64,000 nt of DNA from assembly GCA_949987565.1 (NCBI GenBank), contig OX465105.1, forward strand, positions 17,659,159 to 17,723,158, written 5' to 3'. Source of the DNA: Luidia sarsii (lineage: Eukaryota > Echinodermata > Asteroidea > Paxillosida > Luidiidae). A program made the translations under genes and the position numbers. The notes below the pieces were generated by a model. It ran no database searches and had not been told where the DNA came from. It was given only the letters and a program-made list of their open reading frames with translations. This document shows positions 52,285-64,000 of this stretch, piece after piece. Numbering within the stretch: the stretch's first letter is position 1; every line of letters starts with the position of its first letter.

Positions 52285-54825
52285 TACGCGATGTCTTCAG
52301 ACCTTCCACTTCTTCTATGAATTGCTGACGCGCGGTATCTTCATTCTAAATGGAGTTGGTCAGGCGTGCTGCATAGTCCTGAAAGTTAACCCGAACCTTC
52401 ATGAAAGAGACTACAACTTACAAGGTTATTAAGTGGAGCGGCTGTAGCCCGAAATGGGGTATTATAAGGAAGCCTCTTAACGCCATTAGTCATTTTTGAT
52501 GAAAATTCTCTCCCGCTGTAGCTCGTCGGGATGCCCCTTAAACTCAGAGATTGTTAGCCGTTTTGTGATGAAAGTTCAGTCCTTTTGTGCCCCCGATGAA
52601 AATTATTGATTCATAGAAATGCGTTCATTTATCCAGTGCGCACGGGCGGAATTAAGTCATGTTCCCGTGAGTCACCTAATCATTAAATCATGAACAATAG
52701 AGACTATGAAGAAACGGCACTGTTCCCTTCATTTCATGCGTGCAATTGGAATCCATCGAGGTGCACAAAGAGCCCATGTACCCCACGTCTTTGTTGCATG
52801 ATGATGCCACGATGGACCGTAATGTTGGTATTCCGCTATTGGTTGGGTTACCTCGTGCACTATCGCGGGCAAAGATGCGTTTCATTTCGCATTCATTGCG
52901 CATTCTTTACACTCGAGCTGCCCCCGAAAATGCAGAAGAGCGTTTCAATGTGTGTGCGTGTGGGTTTGCCATTTCTAACCAACAATTGGTTCGTTCATTT
53001 TTCCCACCGAGATTTTCTTGGGCAAAAAAGTGACCAAGGCTCTCTCAATTTCCGTCTTCTGAGATTAAAAATTGAACATTCCGCTCATTTTCACGCAACT
53101 AGTTCGGTTCTTTTTTACGAGGGACACATTATGACCAGTTTGAAGCCATTTGAATTCGTGAGTAGATTGATGCCTTTTTTTCATGATTCGAGTATTTTTT
53201 TTCTGAGAGATGATATACTGAAATCCTATTGATGCTGAAGAATTTTACACGAGTAACAGAAAAAAAACCCTGCTCATTTCCCTCCAAAAATATGAGGGTT
53301 TGAGTTTTCAAAACCAAGGGAGGCCCCTCTATTTTTTATATTTTGCATTTTGGTAATTTTAGTGAGCAGATTCCAACAAGTTCACAATAGGCCAGTATAC
53401 ATTTTCGTCAAACATTAAGAAAGGTTGCACTGGCGGGCGAAGTGAGAGTTGGAATTAGTCAAGGCGATACGGTGCATGAAGAATGGTCACCGCATTTCAC
53501 CAAAGAGAAACAGTGCTTGCGTAGCCGCCGGCAAAACAAAAACGAAAAACCCAACAACCCCGCAGCCCGGAACTCGTCGCTGAAAATAGTCCGTCGCTGA
53601 GGCAGCAGTTTTCTGTTCAGGAACCGGGTGGCTCGCACCCGAACGCCCGGGGAGTCACGGCGACCCGTTTCCCTGGACGAGCCGGAACCACACCTGTTGG
53701 GCCCGGCGAGGCTCGTTCGCACAATGGCCGTCCTTCTCTCGGCTTGCGGCGACCCTCAGTCCCCCCCCTCCTCCCGATCCCCCTCAACCACCCCTCTCTC
53801 GGAGCCGTTTTCGTTCAGTTTCCCGGGCGCGCCCACTAAGTCAAACTGATTGATGGGTCGATAGCTTGATTGGTTTGTCAGTCGAACTATGGTCCAACGG
53901 TGCGCGTCTCAATGGCAGTGCGTCGATGGGACTGTGGTCTGACCGGTGGAAACAAAAATCCCAGGGAAAAAATCGAAACGACTACCTTCGCTATAAACAG
54001 GTATCAGAAACCCTGAAAGACTTCGCATCCGCTGCCCAAGGATATTTTTGTTGTGGGGAAAACTCACCAGGTAAACGAACCTAAAGAGGGTTGTATCCCA
54101 GGGCGAAAGGCTTCGTTTACGCCAAAGGAAATCCCATGCATGACTACCCTGCCTTTGCCTTTTTTGTTTCCCTTTCCTAAGCCAATCTAAACTAAAAGAA
54201 TTATGAGACATTGCTGTATCAGTGATAGGCCAGGGCAGTCGGGGAGGGTACTCCTTCCCCCAAGGACGAGTACCGCAAAAGGTAGGCCTATAGAGTGCCA
54301 CTGGCGGTGTTGTGCGGCGTTATGTACATAGATACCAGCTTGGGTTTCCACACATTATTTGCGTACAGGCTATAATGATTATACCAAGAGAGCATGCCGC
54401 CTGCTCCTAACGAGGGTGCCGGTTTCCGAATCAAAACATTCCGATCGTCATATTGCCCAATCCATGTGTTTACCGTATGCCGTATGGAGCTACTTGTAGC
54501 TCCATGGTATAAGTGAGAGGGCGTTAGAGAGAGGAGCCGTATATAAAGCACACCGCGTGGTAGAATTAGTTACAATTTTGCAAATAACGCCACGGGAAGC
54601 CATGGAGGGTCGATTGCCCGCTATAGGCCGCGGTGTTTGGGCATGGCAGTTATTGCGCACGGCGAGGTCTGCTACCAGCTGTATTTTGTTGCATTATAAT
54701 CAATCCGTGCTGCGACCATTCTCCATCGGACTGTTGCTAAAGCTGTGACGCTTCCCTCGGATGGTCCTGTGATCATTCTGCCTTCCCAAACTCCAAACCC
54801 AGATAGTATACCATGTATAGCTGCG
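52285..54825. other. Noncoding stretch; long frames not recognised
   Basis: A 180-codon frame at 52690-53232 and a 73-codon GC-rich frame at 53628-53849 (ARTRTPGESRRPVSLDEPEP, proline- and serine-rich) have no domain I recognise, no clear splice junctions and no Kozak or polyadenylation context. The GC-rich patch 53560-53830 could be a first exon or promoter of a gene off the window. Confidence 0.3.
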
Positions 54826-54829
54826 GGAA

Positions 54830-55292
54830 TATGTGACCCGGCACAGCGACATGAGGAATATCCCACCAAAACACTTTTCGAGTAAACTGAATTCAAAGTA
54901 TCTTCTCAATTCCTTAAAAAAAAATAAAAAAAATTGTATTATCGGAAAGTTAATGTATTGGAGGATATTATGTCCAAAGGACTTTTCCGAAATCCGTCTC
55001 TAAATGTTGAAAAATTGAGGATTTCGGGGGAGTGTTTGTGTTCTGTTTTCATAAAAATTTAAAGTTCCTGCCTTTTTGGAGGGCCGCATTCGAGGAGTTA
55101 GAATGGCGCTGCTATATTGTGTCTGTTACCAAATGAACGAGTGAAGTCCCCTTGTACTATTTACAACAAAGTTCACACAGAAATAATTTTGATATCATTT
55201 GAAAGCTAATGGTATACTTTTTCATATCATTAGAAAATCTCAAAATCTCAAAAGTGGGGGTTATTCCTCATTATGCTGTGCCGGGTCACATA
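54830..55292 (+). mobile_element. MITE, TGTGACCCGGCACA family, long form
   Basis: Complete 463-bp copy with the same extra interior as 36448-36908 (TCCGAAATCCGTCTCTAAAT, AGTTCCTGCCTTTTTGG, ACTATTTACAACAAAGTTCA) and both terminal repeats intact. Confidence 0.88.
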
Positions 55293-55464
55293 ATTATAAC
55301 CGTTGCCTGAATGCGCATCGAAAGTCATCTGTACTTATTTACCAGAACCACGATGACCTATTGGTTTGGCCACGCAAACCACTAGTTCTAATCGCCGACG
55401 AGGCTCATTTACCCCAATGTACAGATCAACTATGATGGGACGGGGCAACCGCCAATTAAACCAG

Positions 55465-55847
55465 TATAGGAAGGTTTGCGGTGAACACCATGTATCAGGT
55501 ATCTTAAAGGAAGAGGTATGGTTCTGAAAAGAACCTGTCAGGGTGCCGACGGGCATGCGGACTTTCTCCGGGCTTCTCTTCCATTTCGAGTATCGTGGTC
55601 AGACCTCTACCAATCGCAGTTTTTCAGAACCATACCTCTTCCTTTAAGAGACCTGATACATGGTGTTCACCGCAAACCTTCCTATATTGATTCACCCACC
55701 ATGCAAAGCCTTAAGTCTCATTAATTAAACCAGTGTTGATCGCTGGTTAAAACAGGCTGTCAGGGTGCCGACGGGCATGCGGACTTTCTCCGGGCTTCTC
55801 TTCCATTTCGAGTATCGTGGTCAGACCTCTACCAATCGCAGTTTTTC
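55465..55847. repeat. Compound repeat: 66-bp inverted pair and 91-bp direct pair
   Basis: A GGTTTGCGGTGAACACC-family unit at 55465-55530 is inverted at 55621-55686 with one or two mismatches. The 91-bp spacer-containing segment 55535-55625 (CTGTCAGGGTGCCGACGGGC ... CCTCTACCAATCGCAGTTTTTC) is repeated without a single change at 55757-55847. AATTAAACCAGT also precedes both halves (about 55453 and 55724). One copy of the direct repeat therefore lies in the loop of the hairpin, the other just outside it. Confidence 0.92.
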
Positions 55848-56404
55848 TCTTTTTTTATGGCAGCAATTAAAACAAAGCAAATGTGGGGACCGGGGGGAGA
55901 AAGTGGTGTATTCGAGAGCATAACGGGCGCATAGTAATCATCTATTGGCGCCACGCAGGTTTTCAGAACGCGACAATTTACCCGAAAAAGAGCCCCATTT
56001 TCCCCACTATAGCTCCGTGATGCCAAAACACAAACCAAAGTGATAAATTACGACTTGTTTGTGTCACCCTATATATGGCGGTCGTGCTGTCGGCTTCTGA
56101 CTGACCGGCCGAGGAGGGATTCGGAACAGAAGGGGGACTTTATTTGTCTTAATTCCCGAGGCTCGTAAAATCAATCGAAAAATGAGGGCAGCGCCAATAT
56201 TGCCCGTGTCGCAATAATTACACACTTCACTTTTTTTTATTAAGCCAGAAGAGTGCGTTGGAGGGAGGGGCGTTAGATCGCGGATGACGGATGAGCGGGC
56301 GGAACTGCTTTTGACAACCTTTGCTACATCGGTGGTGGACGAGGAAAAACAATAGTACGTATAGCCTTCTACTTGCGTCGGGTGCGTGGGTCGGAGATAG
56401 CAGG

Positions 56405-56705
56405 CTGGATTTCACAAAGCCGTACGTACCATGCACCGTGCGTAACTAAACCCATCGTTATTTTGTGATACACCGTGCGGTTTCTGCGCATCGCTCATCG
56501 CCTTACGATTGATCGTAAGTTACGACGAGTTAAGTGAAATCGATCCCACTGTGCACAGTCGATTTCATGAAGCTCACGAAACTCAGTTGATCGCAGGACA
56601 AAGAATCGTCGGATCGGGCGCTAATTACGCCATACGGCTGATCCCAGTCACGATAGGTTACGATGCGTTGTAAGGCCCTGTGCTGTCCACACAATAGGTC
56701 CCAAT
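56405..56705. repeat. CACAAAGCC family, two imperfect units
   Basis: CTGGATTTCACAAAGCCGTA and TTACGATTGATCGTAAGTTA followed by TGAAATCGATCCC, then CGATTTCATGAAGCTCACGA and TACGATGCGTTGTAAGGCCC. The two ends are inverted, as in the other members at 22310, 25320 and 35680. Confidence 0.6.
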
Positions 56706-56874
56706 TTCATTGAGTCGCTTATAAGCGTGAAAACCCGCTAAGCATGGGCATTCTTCCTTGATTATAACAAGATTGCTAACCATATTTTATTTGGTACTTA
56801 GTACGTTCAACGTCTTTTCAAGTATTGGATGCTTAGCTTAGGATACTACAGTGGAACTTTGGTTAGCAACCTGG

Positions 56875-57215
56875 GGCCAATTTCATAGAGCCGCTTAAGC
56901 ACCAAAATTTGTTTAAGCATGAAAAATCTTCCTCAAAAGAATCAGGTTGCCAGCCAAAATTCCACTTGTAATTTCACGTGAAGCAACCAATAGTAGAATA
57001 TGAGTCAAGTACAACAAGCATCAAGTGAAATATGGTTGGCAATCTCGTTTTAACCAGGGGAGAAATTTCGTGCTTAGCAGATTTTCACGCTTAAGCAGTT
57101 CTATGAAATTGGACCTTGATTTTATTGGGCAAGGCTTTTCCATGCTTAAGCAGATTTTGGTGCTTAATAAGCGGCTGTATGAAATTGGTCCCTGGCCACT
57201 TCGGTCGCTGTGGAG
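56875..57215. mobile_element. MITE, CCAATTTCATAGAGCCGC family
   Basis: GGGGCCAATTTCATAGAGCC then GCTTAAGCACCAAAATTTG is inverted as TTCACGCTTAAGCAGTTCTA then TGAAATTGGACC at 57085-57115, giving a 240-bp unit. A further TGCTTAATAAGCGGCTGTAT then GAAATTGGTCCC follows at 57165-57195, so a second half unit is attached. A fragment is also present near 56700-56765. Confidence 0.7.
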
Positions 57216-57239
57216 AAGAGCCTGATCCCTTAGTGCGTT

Positions 57240-59160
57240 CGTGGCATAACAGCCCATAGTCCCATAGACCTACGTGGTTGTATTCCTCATGGGCACATTG
57301 CACGTGACTGAATGCGGCAACCTCGCGTTATAAATTCGAAATCTAGATAGACCCACGGCCGCAGCTATCTTGGGGTCAAGTGATGTATGAAACATATGCA
57401 CGTCTGATGTATGAAACGTCTGGAGCGTGGGTTTGACCTTTTTTCTCCGAGCTGGCAATCTTTATATTACACACGATAAATATTTGGCTAATTACCCGCC
57501 GAGACGGGCCAACTCCCGCTGAATTATGAACTGCATCACGTTTCAGAACTTCTTCGAAAATGGTTGCATCGGCAAGATTATTGCCGACCGAGCACTACAC
57601 ACACGTCGTGGTGCTGTCGTTATTTTGACACAAGGGGCGCCCCATATAAACAGCCCACCGGCGTGTTTATACTCAACCGTGTTGAAAAATATAAATAGTT
57701 TTGGTATGCACAGTGTAAAGAGTGTGAATACCGAGCCAAGGGCATTTATCAAAAAAATGGAGCGCAAGTGGTCGCCTGTCGTCTCCGGCCCAAGTGAACT
57801 CCATTGGTAAACGTGTGGAATACAAACAAAAGGGCAATGCCAAAGAGTCAAGAGCCCTAACAACGAGGAACCACTCCATGACCTCGATTTACACCGTAAC
57901 GCACACGATTACAAAGTGTAAGCTCATTCGGGTAACCGTCGACCTGAGGATATTGTCGTTGGATATAGGCGATTTTACAGCGCCACCGGGTACCGCCGTG
58001 ATTACAATTGCGTACAGTATCGACCTTTACCAATCTGAGCATCAAGCTCTAGCTCAGGCTTCGTCTCCGTCTGACCAAACCTGAAAACCCAGGTTTTGGT
58101 TTGTTATAATGGCTTGTTTATAAACACAGAGTATTGACCAAGAAACCGTGTCCAAACGCTTATTTCGAAACTGCAGCTGTGACATTAAAATCGTAAGACA
58201 AAATGTGGCCGAAGACTGCAGGCCCGAACCTAAGGCTTCATTTCGTAAACGGCCTAAGCTTCTCTTCCGAACCAAGGAGTCTATGGTGTACCGTACCAAG
58301 TCGAATTCGGGGAGCCGATTCCTTGTCTGCCAATCTTTCGGCCATTCCATTGAAGATGAAGGAAAGCACTGAAGACAACGGCTGCTCGCCCCGCACAATC
58401 TTGTTGCCACCTCGGCTGAGATGCCTATACCCTTCTGGTGTTGTTTTTCCCTCTCGCATCAGATTTAGTCATCCTACAATTATAAAAACATTGATTTGAA
58501 TGCCAAGTTACTTTGCCCGCCGCTTCAAACGACACAGCTAAGTTTGTAAACTTAATCAATATCATTAGGCCTATATGTCCCCAACTTTTACAGTGTGGAC
58601 GCATTGAAAGAGTTGGCGGTACTATTAAAGTACCGGCCTGGCCAGGGTGCATGCAAGCCCTAATTAAAAGGGTGCAAATGGAGTTGTTTTCCATTCTTTC
58701 CAAAAGTGAATTAATTGAAAATGTAAGGGTATAGTTTGACTTGATTGATTTGATATTTGCGTGTATTTGAACGAGGATGTGGGTGGTTTGTTTTTATTAG
58801 TGTCAGCTGGTTGGATCACATTTAATCTAGATCAATTATTCTTGTAGCTGCAGGCTTGTGCTCGGACGAATTGGTAGCGTGGAGGAAACTGGGGTAGGGG
58901 TGTTTTTGTTTAGAGTGCCGTGGGTTCTCATCTCAGTGGGGTCTCAGTGGCGGCGTTAAGATATCAGCGCGGGAAACCCACATGGTGCCGGTACGTATAT
59001 CCTCAGCTGATCGCCACACCTCGTAACTGCTTACAATAAAGTCCACCTTTTTAACCCGTACTAAACTGCCTTATAGGTACTTATCAAGCACATAATGTTC
59101 AAGCTTCATCGATGATAAGCTTGAAGATATAAAGACTTGAAGGTTTGCATGGTGGAAGTA
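57240..59160. other. Noncoding stretch, no gene seen
   Basis: No repeat family is obvious and frames stay under 120 codons. A duplicated TGATGTATGAAAC word occurs at 57382 and 57404. Confidence 0.35.
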
Positions 59161-59163
59161 ACA

Positions 59164-59432
59164 AGCGGAAGGTTTGCGGTGACACCATGTAGGACATCTC
59201 TTTTGAGAAGGAGTGTGTGGCTCTGAAAAGAGCTGGTCGTGAAAATGCAGGAGCTAAGAGGCCAAGTAGAAGGTTTGCAGTGAGACCATGTAGCACATCT
59301 CTTTTGAGAAGAAGTGTGTGGCTCTGAAAAGAGCCGGTCATGAAATAATGAGCTAAGAGGCTAAGTTGGAGGATTGCAGTGAGACCGTTTAACACATCTC
59401 TTTTGAGAAGGAGTGTGTGGCTCTGAAAAGAC
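59164..59432. repeat. Tandem array of about 110-bp units (inverse of FN3K intron 2 array)
   Basis: Three units each read CGGAAGGTTTGCGGTGACAC or a variant, then CATCTCTTTTGAGAAG, GTGTGTGGCTCTGAAAAGAG, TCGTGAAAATGCAGGAGCTA and AGAGGCCAAGT. They are the reverse complement of the array at 22892-23180. Unit-to-unit differences are few. Confidence 0.88.
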
Positions 59433-59439
59433 TGTCTTC

Positions 59440-61280
59440 TCGTTTGCTATATTTTTGCACCACTTCACATGACATTAAATGGACATTGGGTGTCAACCTT
59501 TGTCTGGCTATCCGTATAGGTACTGCGTTCGAGACCGGAACATCGTGAAATTAAGTCGGACCATTTTACATAATTCACTAAATTAACTTAAGTCTTATTT
59601 TGATTGAATATTCGGTACTCTACTGCATCAGCTGACATGTACTGCAGTGACATCGGTGAAGACAAGTTAAAACGGTACATCATAATATATACAAAAATTG
59701 TGCTATATTTACGAGAATGCGGCTTATAATTATATATCCGTTAAGACTCGAATCGTATCGTGGCGTTTTTGAAGCGCTGCGGCTTATACACCGGATGACT
59801 GATACAATGTATTGCGTAATACATCACGGTATCGTTCAGCGCGGCTCTTCTTTGAGCGCAAACTTTGCGAACGAAACACTGCCGAATTAAACCCCGGCGA
59901 TTTTTGACCGTTGGTCACAACTGCACCAAAGTAGGCCTACTACTATTAGTCAACAGTAGAACTTTGGTTCTTGTCAAAGGTCTAGTATTATCGCCACCTC
60001 TGCCGTTATACGAATGTATAAAAAAAGTGTTTGTGCGCACATAAATCTGGACAGCGTGCGATGGAGGTGTGTACATTGATTGTATTGCAGACAAACAGAG
60101 TTGTCAAGAGTGGTCTCATAATTGCTCCCGCTGTCCCCCTAGTTTGTTTCTCCTCTCTTTTGTCCCACCGTCTGGGGGTGTTTTGATAATATACAGCTGT
60201 TGTGCAATTCGAGTATTCCCAAAAAACAAGCTCCTGGGGTTTCCTTTTCGCCCTTCAAGTGCAGTCCGATTCAAGGTCAGAGAGGCGGGGATCGAGCCTG
60301 GTTTCCGACCCTCCCCGCTGAGATCAATGTCAGGGATGCTATACTCTCCCTCCCCCCTCCAGCCCGTATCCGCCCGCCTGATTTGAATATGCAAATGAGA
60401 GTCGTTGACACCGTCCGCGTGGAAGCCTTTTCATTGGTGGACGGCGCGTGCTTCTTTCTTTTTTTCTCTTCACTTTCCTTTCCCGCCCTCTATTGTTGCC
60501 GCGCCGGAGATTTCTCGGACCGCCCGCCGACGCGGAGGTGTCCCGGCCCGGCCGTGGGTCGCTCCCCAGCCCCGCTGAGCGAGTGGACCCTTCAAGTGCA
60601 TGCATGGGGGGGGGGGGGGCTGGCTGTACGGGGCTAGCTCGGAGCCTCGGAGCACCATTGTGCTCCGGAGAGCGAGCCAGAGATGAAAAACGGACTATAA
60701 TAGGGGGGTTTCTTCTCGTCGAGATTTCCCACGATTTCCCCCCCCCCCCCCACCTGACTCTGAATTGATTTGTAACTGCCCCTCCAAATTCCCTCCCTCC
60801 CTCCAAATTCGACTGAAAAAAACCCCCCAACTAACCAAACAGAATCATTCAGTACTATTTACATCCATACTGGTACCGGTACCAGTCTAGGACGCACGAG
60901 TGGTTATACTTCAGGAATATGCAATTATATTGTGCGGTATGGAATGGTGAGGGATTGACCGTTAGCATTCGACATAATACTCAGGGTATAGGCTCGTTCA
61001 AGATATTCTTCGAATGGCTTGGCCTTTTTTTCCTCCAAAACCCGGCTTAGGTTTCGGCTCCGGCTTCGTCGCTGTTAGATCCAAAAGATGAAATCACAGG
61101 TTGGAGTTCTTTGGTCAAGTTAAAGCTATGGATTCTTTTTTCCTAAACGCAGCGTACGGTAACATTCAAAAACGAAGCCAAAGGATTCCCATCGACGAAA
61201 GAAGCCTAAGCAGGGTTTAGGAAAGGGGCCCGTGTGTCCCTGTGAATTAGACGCGTGCGCTGCGAGCAGATTGTGTAGGT
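59440..61280. other. Noncoding stretch with GC-rich block
   Basis: At 60385-60400 TTTGAATATGCAAATGAGAG contains a perfect octamer ATGCAAAT, followed near 60430 by an inverted CCAAT box (TTCATTGGTGG) and a CpG-rich segment to 60560. This would suit a promoter or enhancer, but no exon follows convincingly. Poly-G and poly-C runs are at 60607-60619 and 60738-60750. Confidence 0.35.
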
Positions 61281-61284
61281 TTGC

Positions 61285-61385
61285 AAACAAGTGTGGCTCT
61301 GAAAAAAGAGAGCCGGGAACGCTGATCTTTAGAGCCACACTCCATCTCGGAAGAGAATGACTCACGCAAACTTGCCACTTGGAGA
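61285..61385. repeat. Inverted pair of AAAGAGAGCC family units
   Basis: AGTGTGGCTCTGAAAAAAGA then GAGCCGGGAACGCTGA faces TTTAGAGCCACACTCCATCT then CGGAAGAGA. Same family as the units in FN3K. Confidence 0.6.
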
Positions 61386-61389
61386 CTGC

Positions 61390-63405
61390 AGGATCAATGT
61401 TCTTGTATGGCGTGTGATGGGCGCGCCGAAACCGTTCGAAGCAATGGCCTTGCGCTGAAGAGCCTGAGGACCGAAGGACAAAAAAGGAAGGCCGACCAAA
61501 ACTTGACGGAGCGCCCCGGGTTCGTAACGCACCGGCCTCGGCAGACCAAATTAGCCATCCAAACATTTACCTTTTAAATTTGCATGTATATAGGTGCGTG
61601 CTCTTTGAGTTTGAGGCCTGTCTGTGTAGCGACCTCGCCCGCCATCGATTATTATATAGGAACGCCACTGTCATCGAACTTTTCCCTCCAATGCCAAAGA
61701 GATTATATGCGGAGTGGTTGCCGACTAGAATATCAAATTATTTCGATTTCTTTTACTATTGGCACTCTGGGGCTTATACTCCCGGCGGTGGTCATTTCAG
61801 TCATTTTCACCGTGGAGACGATCGCATTAAACTCCCCAAAATGAGAGATTGGTGAAGGAGGGAGGGGGTGGGGGATTTCCTTCGCGGTCGGAGACCGGAC
61901 AGCGGAGATGCACGGGCTTACGATACAAGCCGCGTGACCTTGCGGGGGGACTCCGGTGTCGTGGATGTTGCCAAGCGGATGAGGACCGATCGAGGCGATC
62001 GGGGCCGGGCCGTGCGGGGCAATTTAGACCGGACCGCCCGCGCGCCCGCCCGCGCGGGTCCGGACAAAGACAGAAACCACCGGGGGCTGTCCCGGCTCGT
62101 AGCCCGAGCAGCGACGGCCGGACAACTCCGCCGACCGCCCTCTGCGCCACGGCAAGTCCAGTCCAATCTCCTTAGCGGATTTCGTTTTGTCTCCCGAAGA
62201 CAATAAGCAAAAGGACTTAATTCGCCCGCATAAGCATGGATTTTGGCGTTCTACACTTTGCCGTCAACAACCAACACCACTGCCTCCCCAGTCTCTCTCT
62301 CCCCCTTCTTGATGTGAGAGTGAAGTAACCCCGCGATGACTCACTGTGCCATTAAGGAGATAACAGGCATCGCCAGACATCGCCATCATCCGTCCCAGAC
62401 CGCATACCGCTAAAAAAATAAAATCATATGAGAGCGATGTATTCAATCCTTTTGTCAGACAGGGAAGAAAGGCCATTGTATTTCCATGAAAGCGACGAAC
62501 CATTAGCGTGATCCATGTTCCCGCCGCTTAAACATTCAACTCGGCACTTTCGTCCAACGTGCGTTTATATCGAATTAGGTCCCGACGTTGGGTTTAGCCT
62601 CCACCGTCGTCCAAAGCACGGGCCCCGAATGAGCGCACGCCCGAAAACGATTAGGTTAACAATAATTCAAAGAGGAAAAATGAATACACGACAGCGGAGA
62701 TGCTGTGGCCGTCTTTGTCGGCAGTCTCGTCTCGCGCAGGGATTCCGAGACCCCGGGTCGAGACCCGAGGCTGAGTTTGCCGCCGATGAAAAAAAAACCA
62801 CCCCGCTGTTCGTTAACGAAGTGTCTTCCTCCGACGCGATTGTAAGTACTCTCACAGCGAACCCATTGGTTGATTCGTGCTTGTGGTTCGACGTTGTTAT
62901 ACGGCTACCCATCGCGAGACCTCAGGTGGTGGTTAGTAGTGGAGCACCTGTAATTAGAGTCAGGAGGACCGATACGTTACACTGGTCACTGAGTAAACTC
63001 TGCCACAAGATTTTATTACTAAATCCATTACACGAATTTAATAAAAAATAAAGTCATTATAACTGAATCCAGTAATGGTTGGGGGTGCGGTGGAAAATAG
63101 TAGGTCGAACGGAAATGGAGATATTGCTTTGGCCGACTTGAAGGCCGGCTGATCAAACTAGAGTTATTTTCTCGCCCTCCATTTGAATAAACAGTTCGTC
63201 ACTACCTTTGCCTGTCCAGCCCCGGTTCCAGATCGAATGAAATACAATGTTTGTTTTGAAGAAAAAAACCGAGCAGAGAAAAGAAAACAGGAGGGAAAGA
63301 GGTTAAGTTCAATTAATTATACCAGGATTTTTTTTTATACAATGCCAGATGCTTCCAGGCCATGCGTATCCATGGTCCCCTCTCGCCAGCGAAATATCTT
63401 CGCTG
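61390..63405. other. Noncoding or unassigned GC-rich stretch
   Basis: The patch 61880-62170 is very CpG-rich (GGACCGCCCGCGCGCCCGCC) and could be a promoter island. A 178-codon frame at 62515-63051 ends beside AATAAAAAATAAAG, but its product (basic, no domain or signal seen) is not recognised, so I leave it uncalled. Confidence 0.3.
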
Positions 63406-63411
63406 ATTTGA

Positions 63412-63720
63412 TGAGAGAGAGAGAGATGGAGGAGGAAGGGAAGGAGGAGGGAGAGTGTGGGATAATGGGGAGGATGAGGAGGTGGTAGTGGTGGAGGAGG
63501 GATTGGAAGAGTCAGAAGGGGAATGAGCAGGTTTAGGAGGAGGATGTTGAGGAGGAAAGAAAAAGGAGGAGGGGGAGTGGATAGAGGAGGACGGGAGGAG
63601 GGGAGAGGAGGGTGGATAGACCATGGAGGAAGAAGGGGGAGATAGACGAGAGAGAGAGAAAACAGTTGAAGAGGAGGAAGGGAGTGGGAACAAGTGGAGA
63701 AAGAGGGGGTGAGATAAGGG
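63412..63720. repeat. Purine-rich (GGA/GAGA) microsatellite
   Basis: AGAGAGAGAGAGATGGAGGA then GGAGGAGGGAGAG, with GGAGGAGGATGTTGAGGAGG and GGAGGAAGGGAGTGGGA-type units. G/A-biased on the plus strand. Open frames on the opposite strand are compositional. Confidence 0.9.
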
Positions 63721-64000
63721 AGGCGGGGAAATTCAATACAAACAATCACTCAGCAGGTTGGTCCTCGCGAGTGAACGACCGGCATCCTTGAAGGCCGCAC
63801 ATTCGCCTCTCGATGTCCGACCCTCTCCCCCCCCGTTGAAACCGGAAATCAGTCCAGCTACTCACATGGGCGTTATTGCACCACGGCGGGTGGTTCGCCC
63901 CCCCCCCCCCCCCGACACCGGTAATGTAAACCGATCGTTAGCAATAGCATGCTGTATTCTATGACCCTTTACAAAATGAAGGCTGTCACATTCCTCTTAC

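Noticed and set aside
52690..53232. 180-codon plus-strand frame
   Set aside because: Codon choice is like surrounding noncoding DNA, no family match is recognised and there is no splice or polyadenylation context.
62515..63051. 178-codon plus-strand frame ending near AATAAA
   Set aside because: No domain or signal is visible and the nearby AATAAA may be chance in AT-rich sequence; left uncalled.

Overview
The window is nuclear DNA from an animal: intron-containing genes with GT-AG junctions, long noncoding stretches, and a dense load of short non-autonomous transposons, minisatellites and microsatellites. The repeat style (frequent TAGGCCTA and TACATGTA words, many small inverted-repeat elements, Ty3/gypsy remains) and the two recognisable proteins suggest a marine invertebrate deuterostome. 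An echinoderm or other ambulacrarian is my best guess, with amphioxus not excluded. This is inference, because no species-diagnostic gene is present. It is not bacterial or viral sequence, and I see no operon, CRISPR array or other prokaryotic system.

Layout. 0-10.7 kb: repeat-rich DNA with a gypsy RNase H relic, a 34-bp minisatellite, a tRNA-like SINE, a 683-bp Mutator-like element with 9-bp target duplications, an LTR-like fragment and several MITEs. 10.7-12.1 kb: a GT77/Nucleotid_trans glycosyltransferase whose N-terminal stem is built from thirteen 12-residue acidic repeats. 12.3-22 kb: MITEs, a pair of about 1-kb direct repeats, palindromes. 22.15-27.0 kb: a complete six-exon fructosamine-3-kinase (FN3K/FN3KRP) gene of 311 codons, the best-supported gene here; its introns hold tandem repeats, a (CTG)13 tract and nested MITEs. 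27-32 kb: mostly repeats plus one strong CTCF-like site and one CpG-rich patch. 32.3-35.4 kb: a promoter-like GC-rich block and at least one credible exon of a gene I cannot name. 35.8-36.2 kb: the 3' end of a LINE. 33-48.5 kb: large purine-rich or pyrimidine-rich microsatellite domains, including a 418-bp tandem duplication, and two inverted-repeat elements with degenerate TTAGGG-like cores. 48.5-64 kb: noncoding, with more MITEs, a 66-bp inverted repeat containing one copy of a perfect 91-bp direct repeat, a tandem array matching the one inside FN3K, and GC-rich blocks without a recognisable gene.

The genes do not form a pathway. FN3K is a soluble kinase that repairs glycated protein; the GT77 enzyme is a probable Golgi glycosyltransferase. 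The most unusual content is in the repeats: telomere-like cores inside two unrelated inverted-repeat elements, two length classes of one MITE family, two divergent TTAA-bounded subfamilies, and the compound repeat near 55.5 kb.
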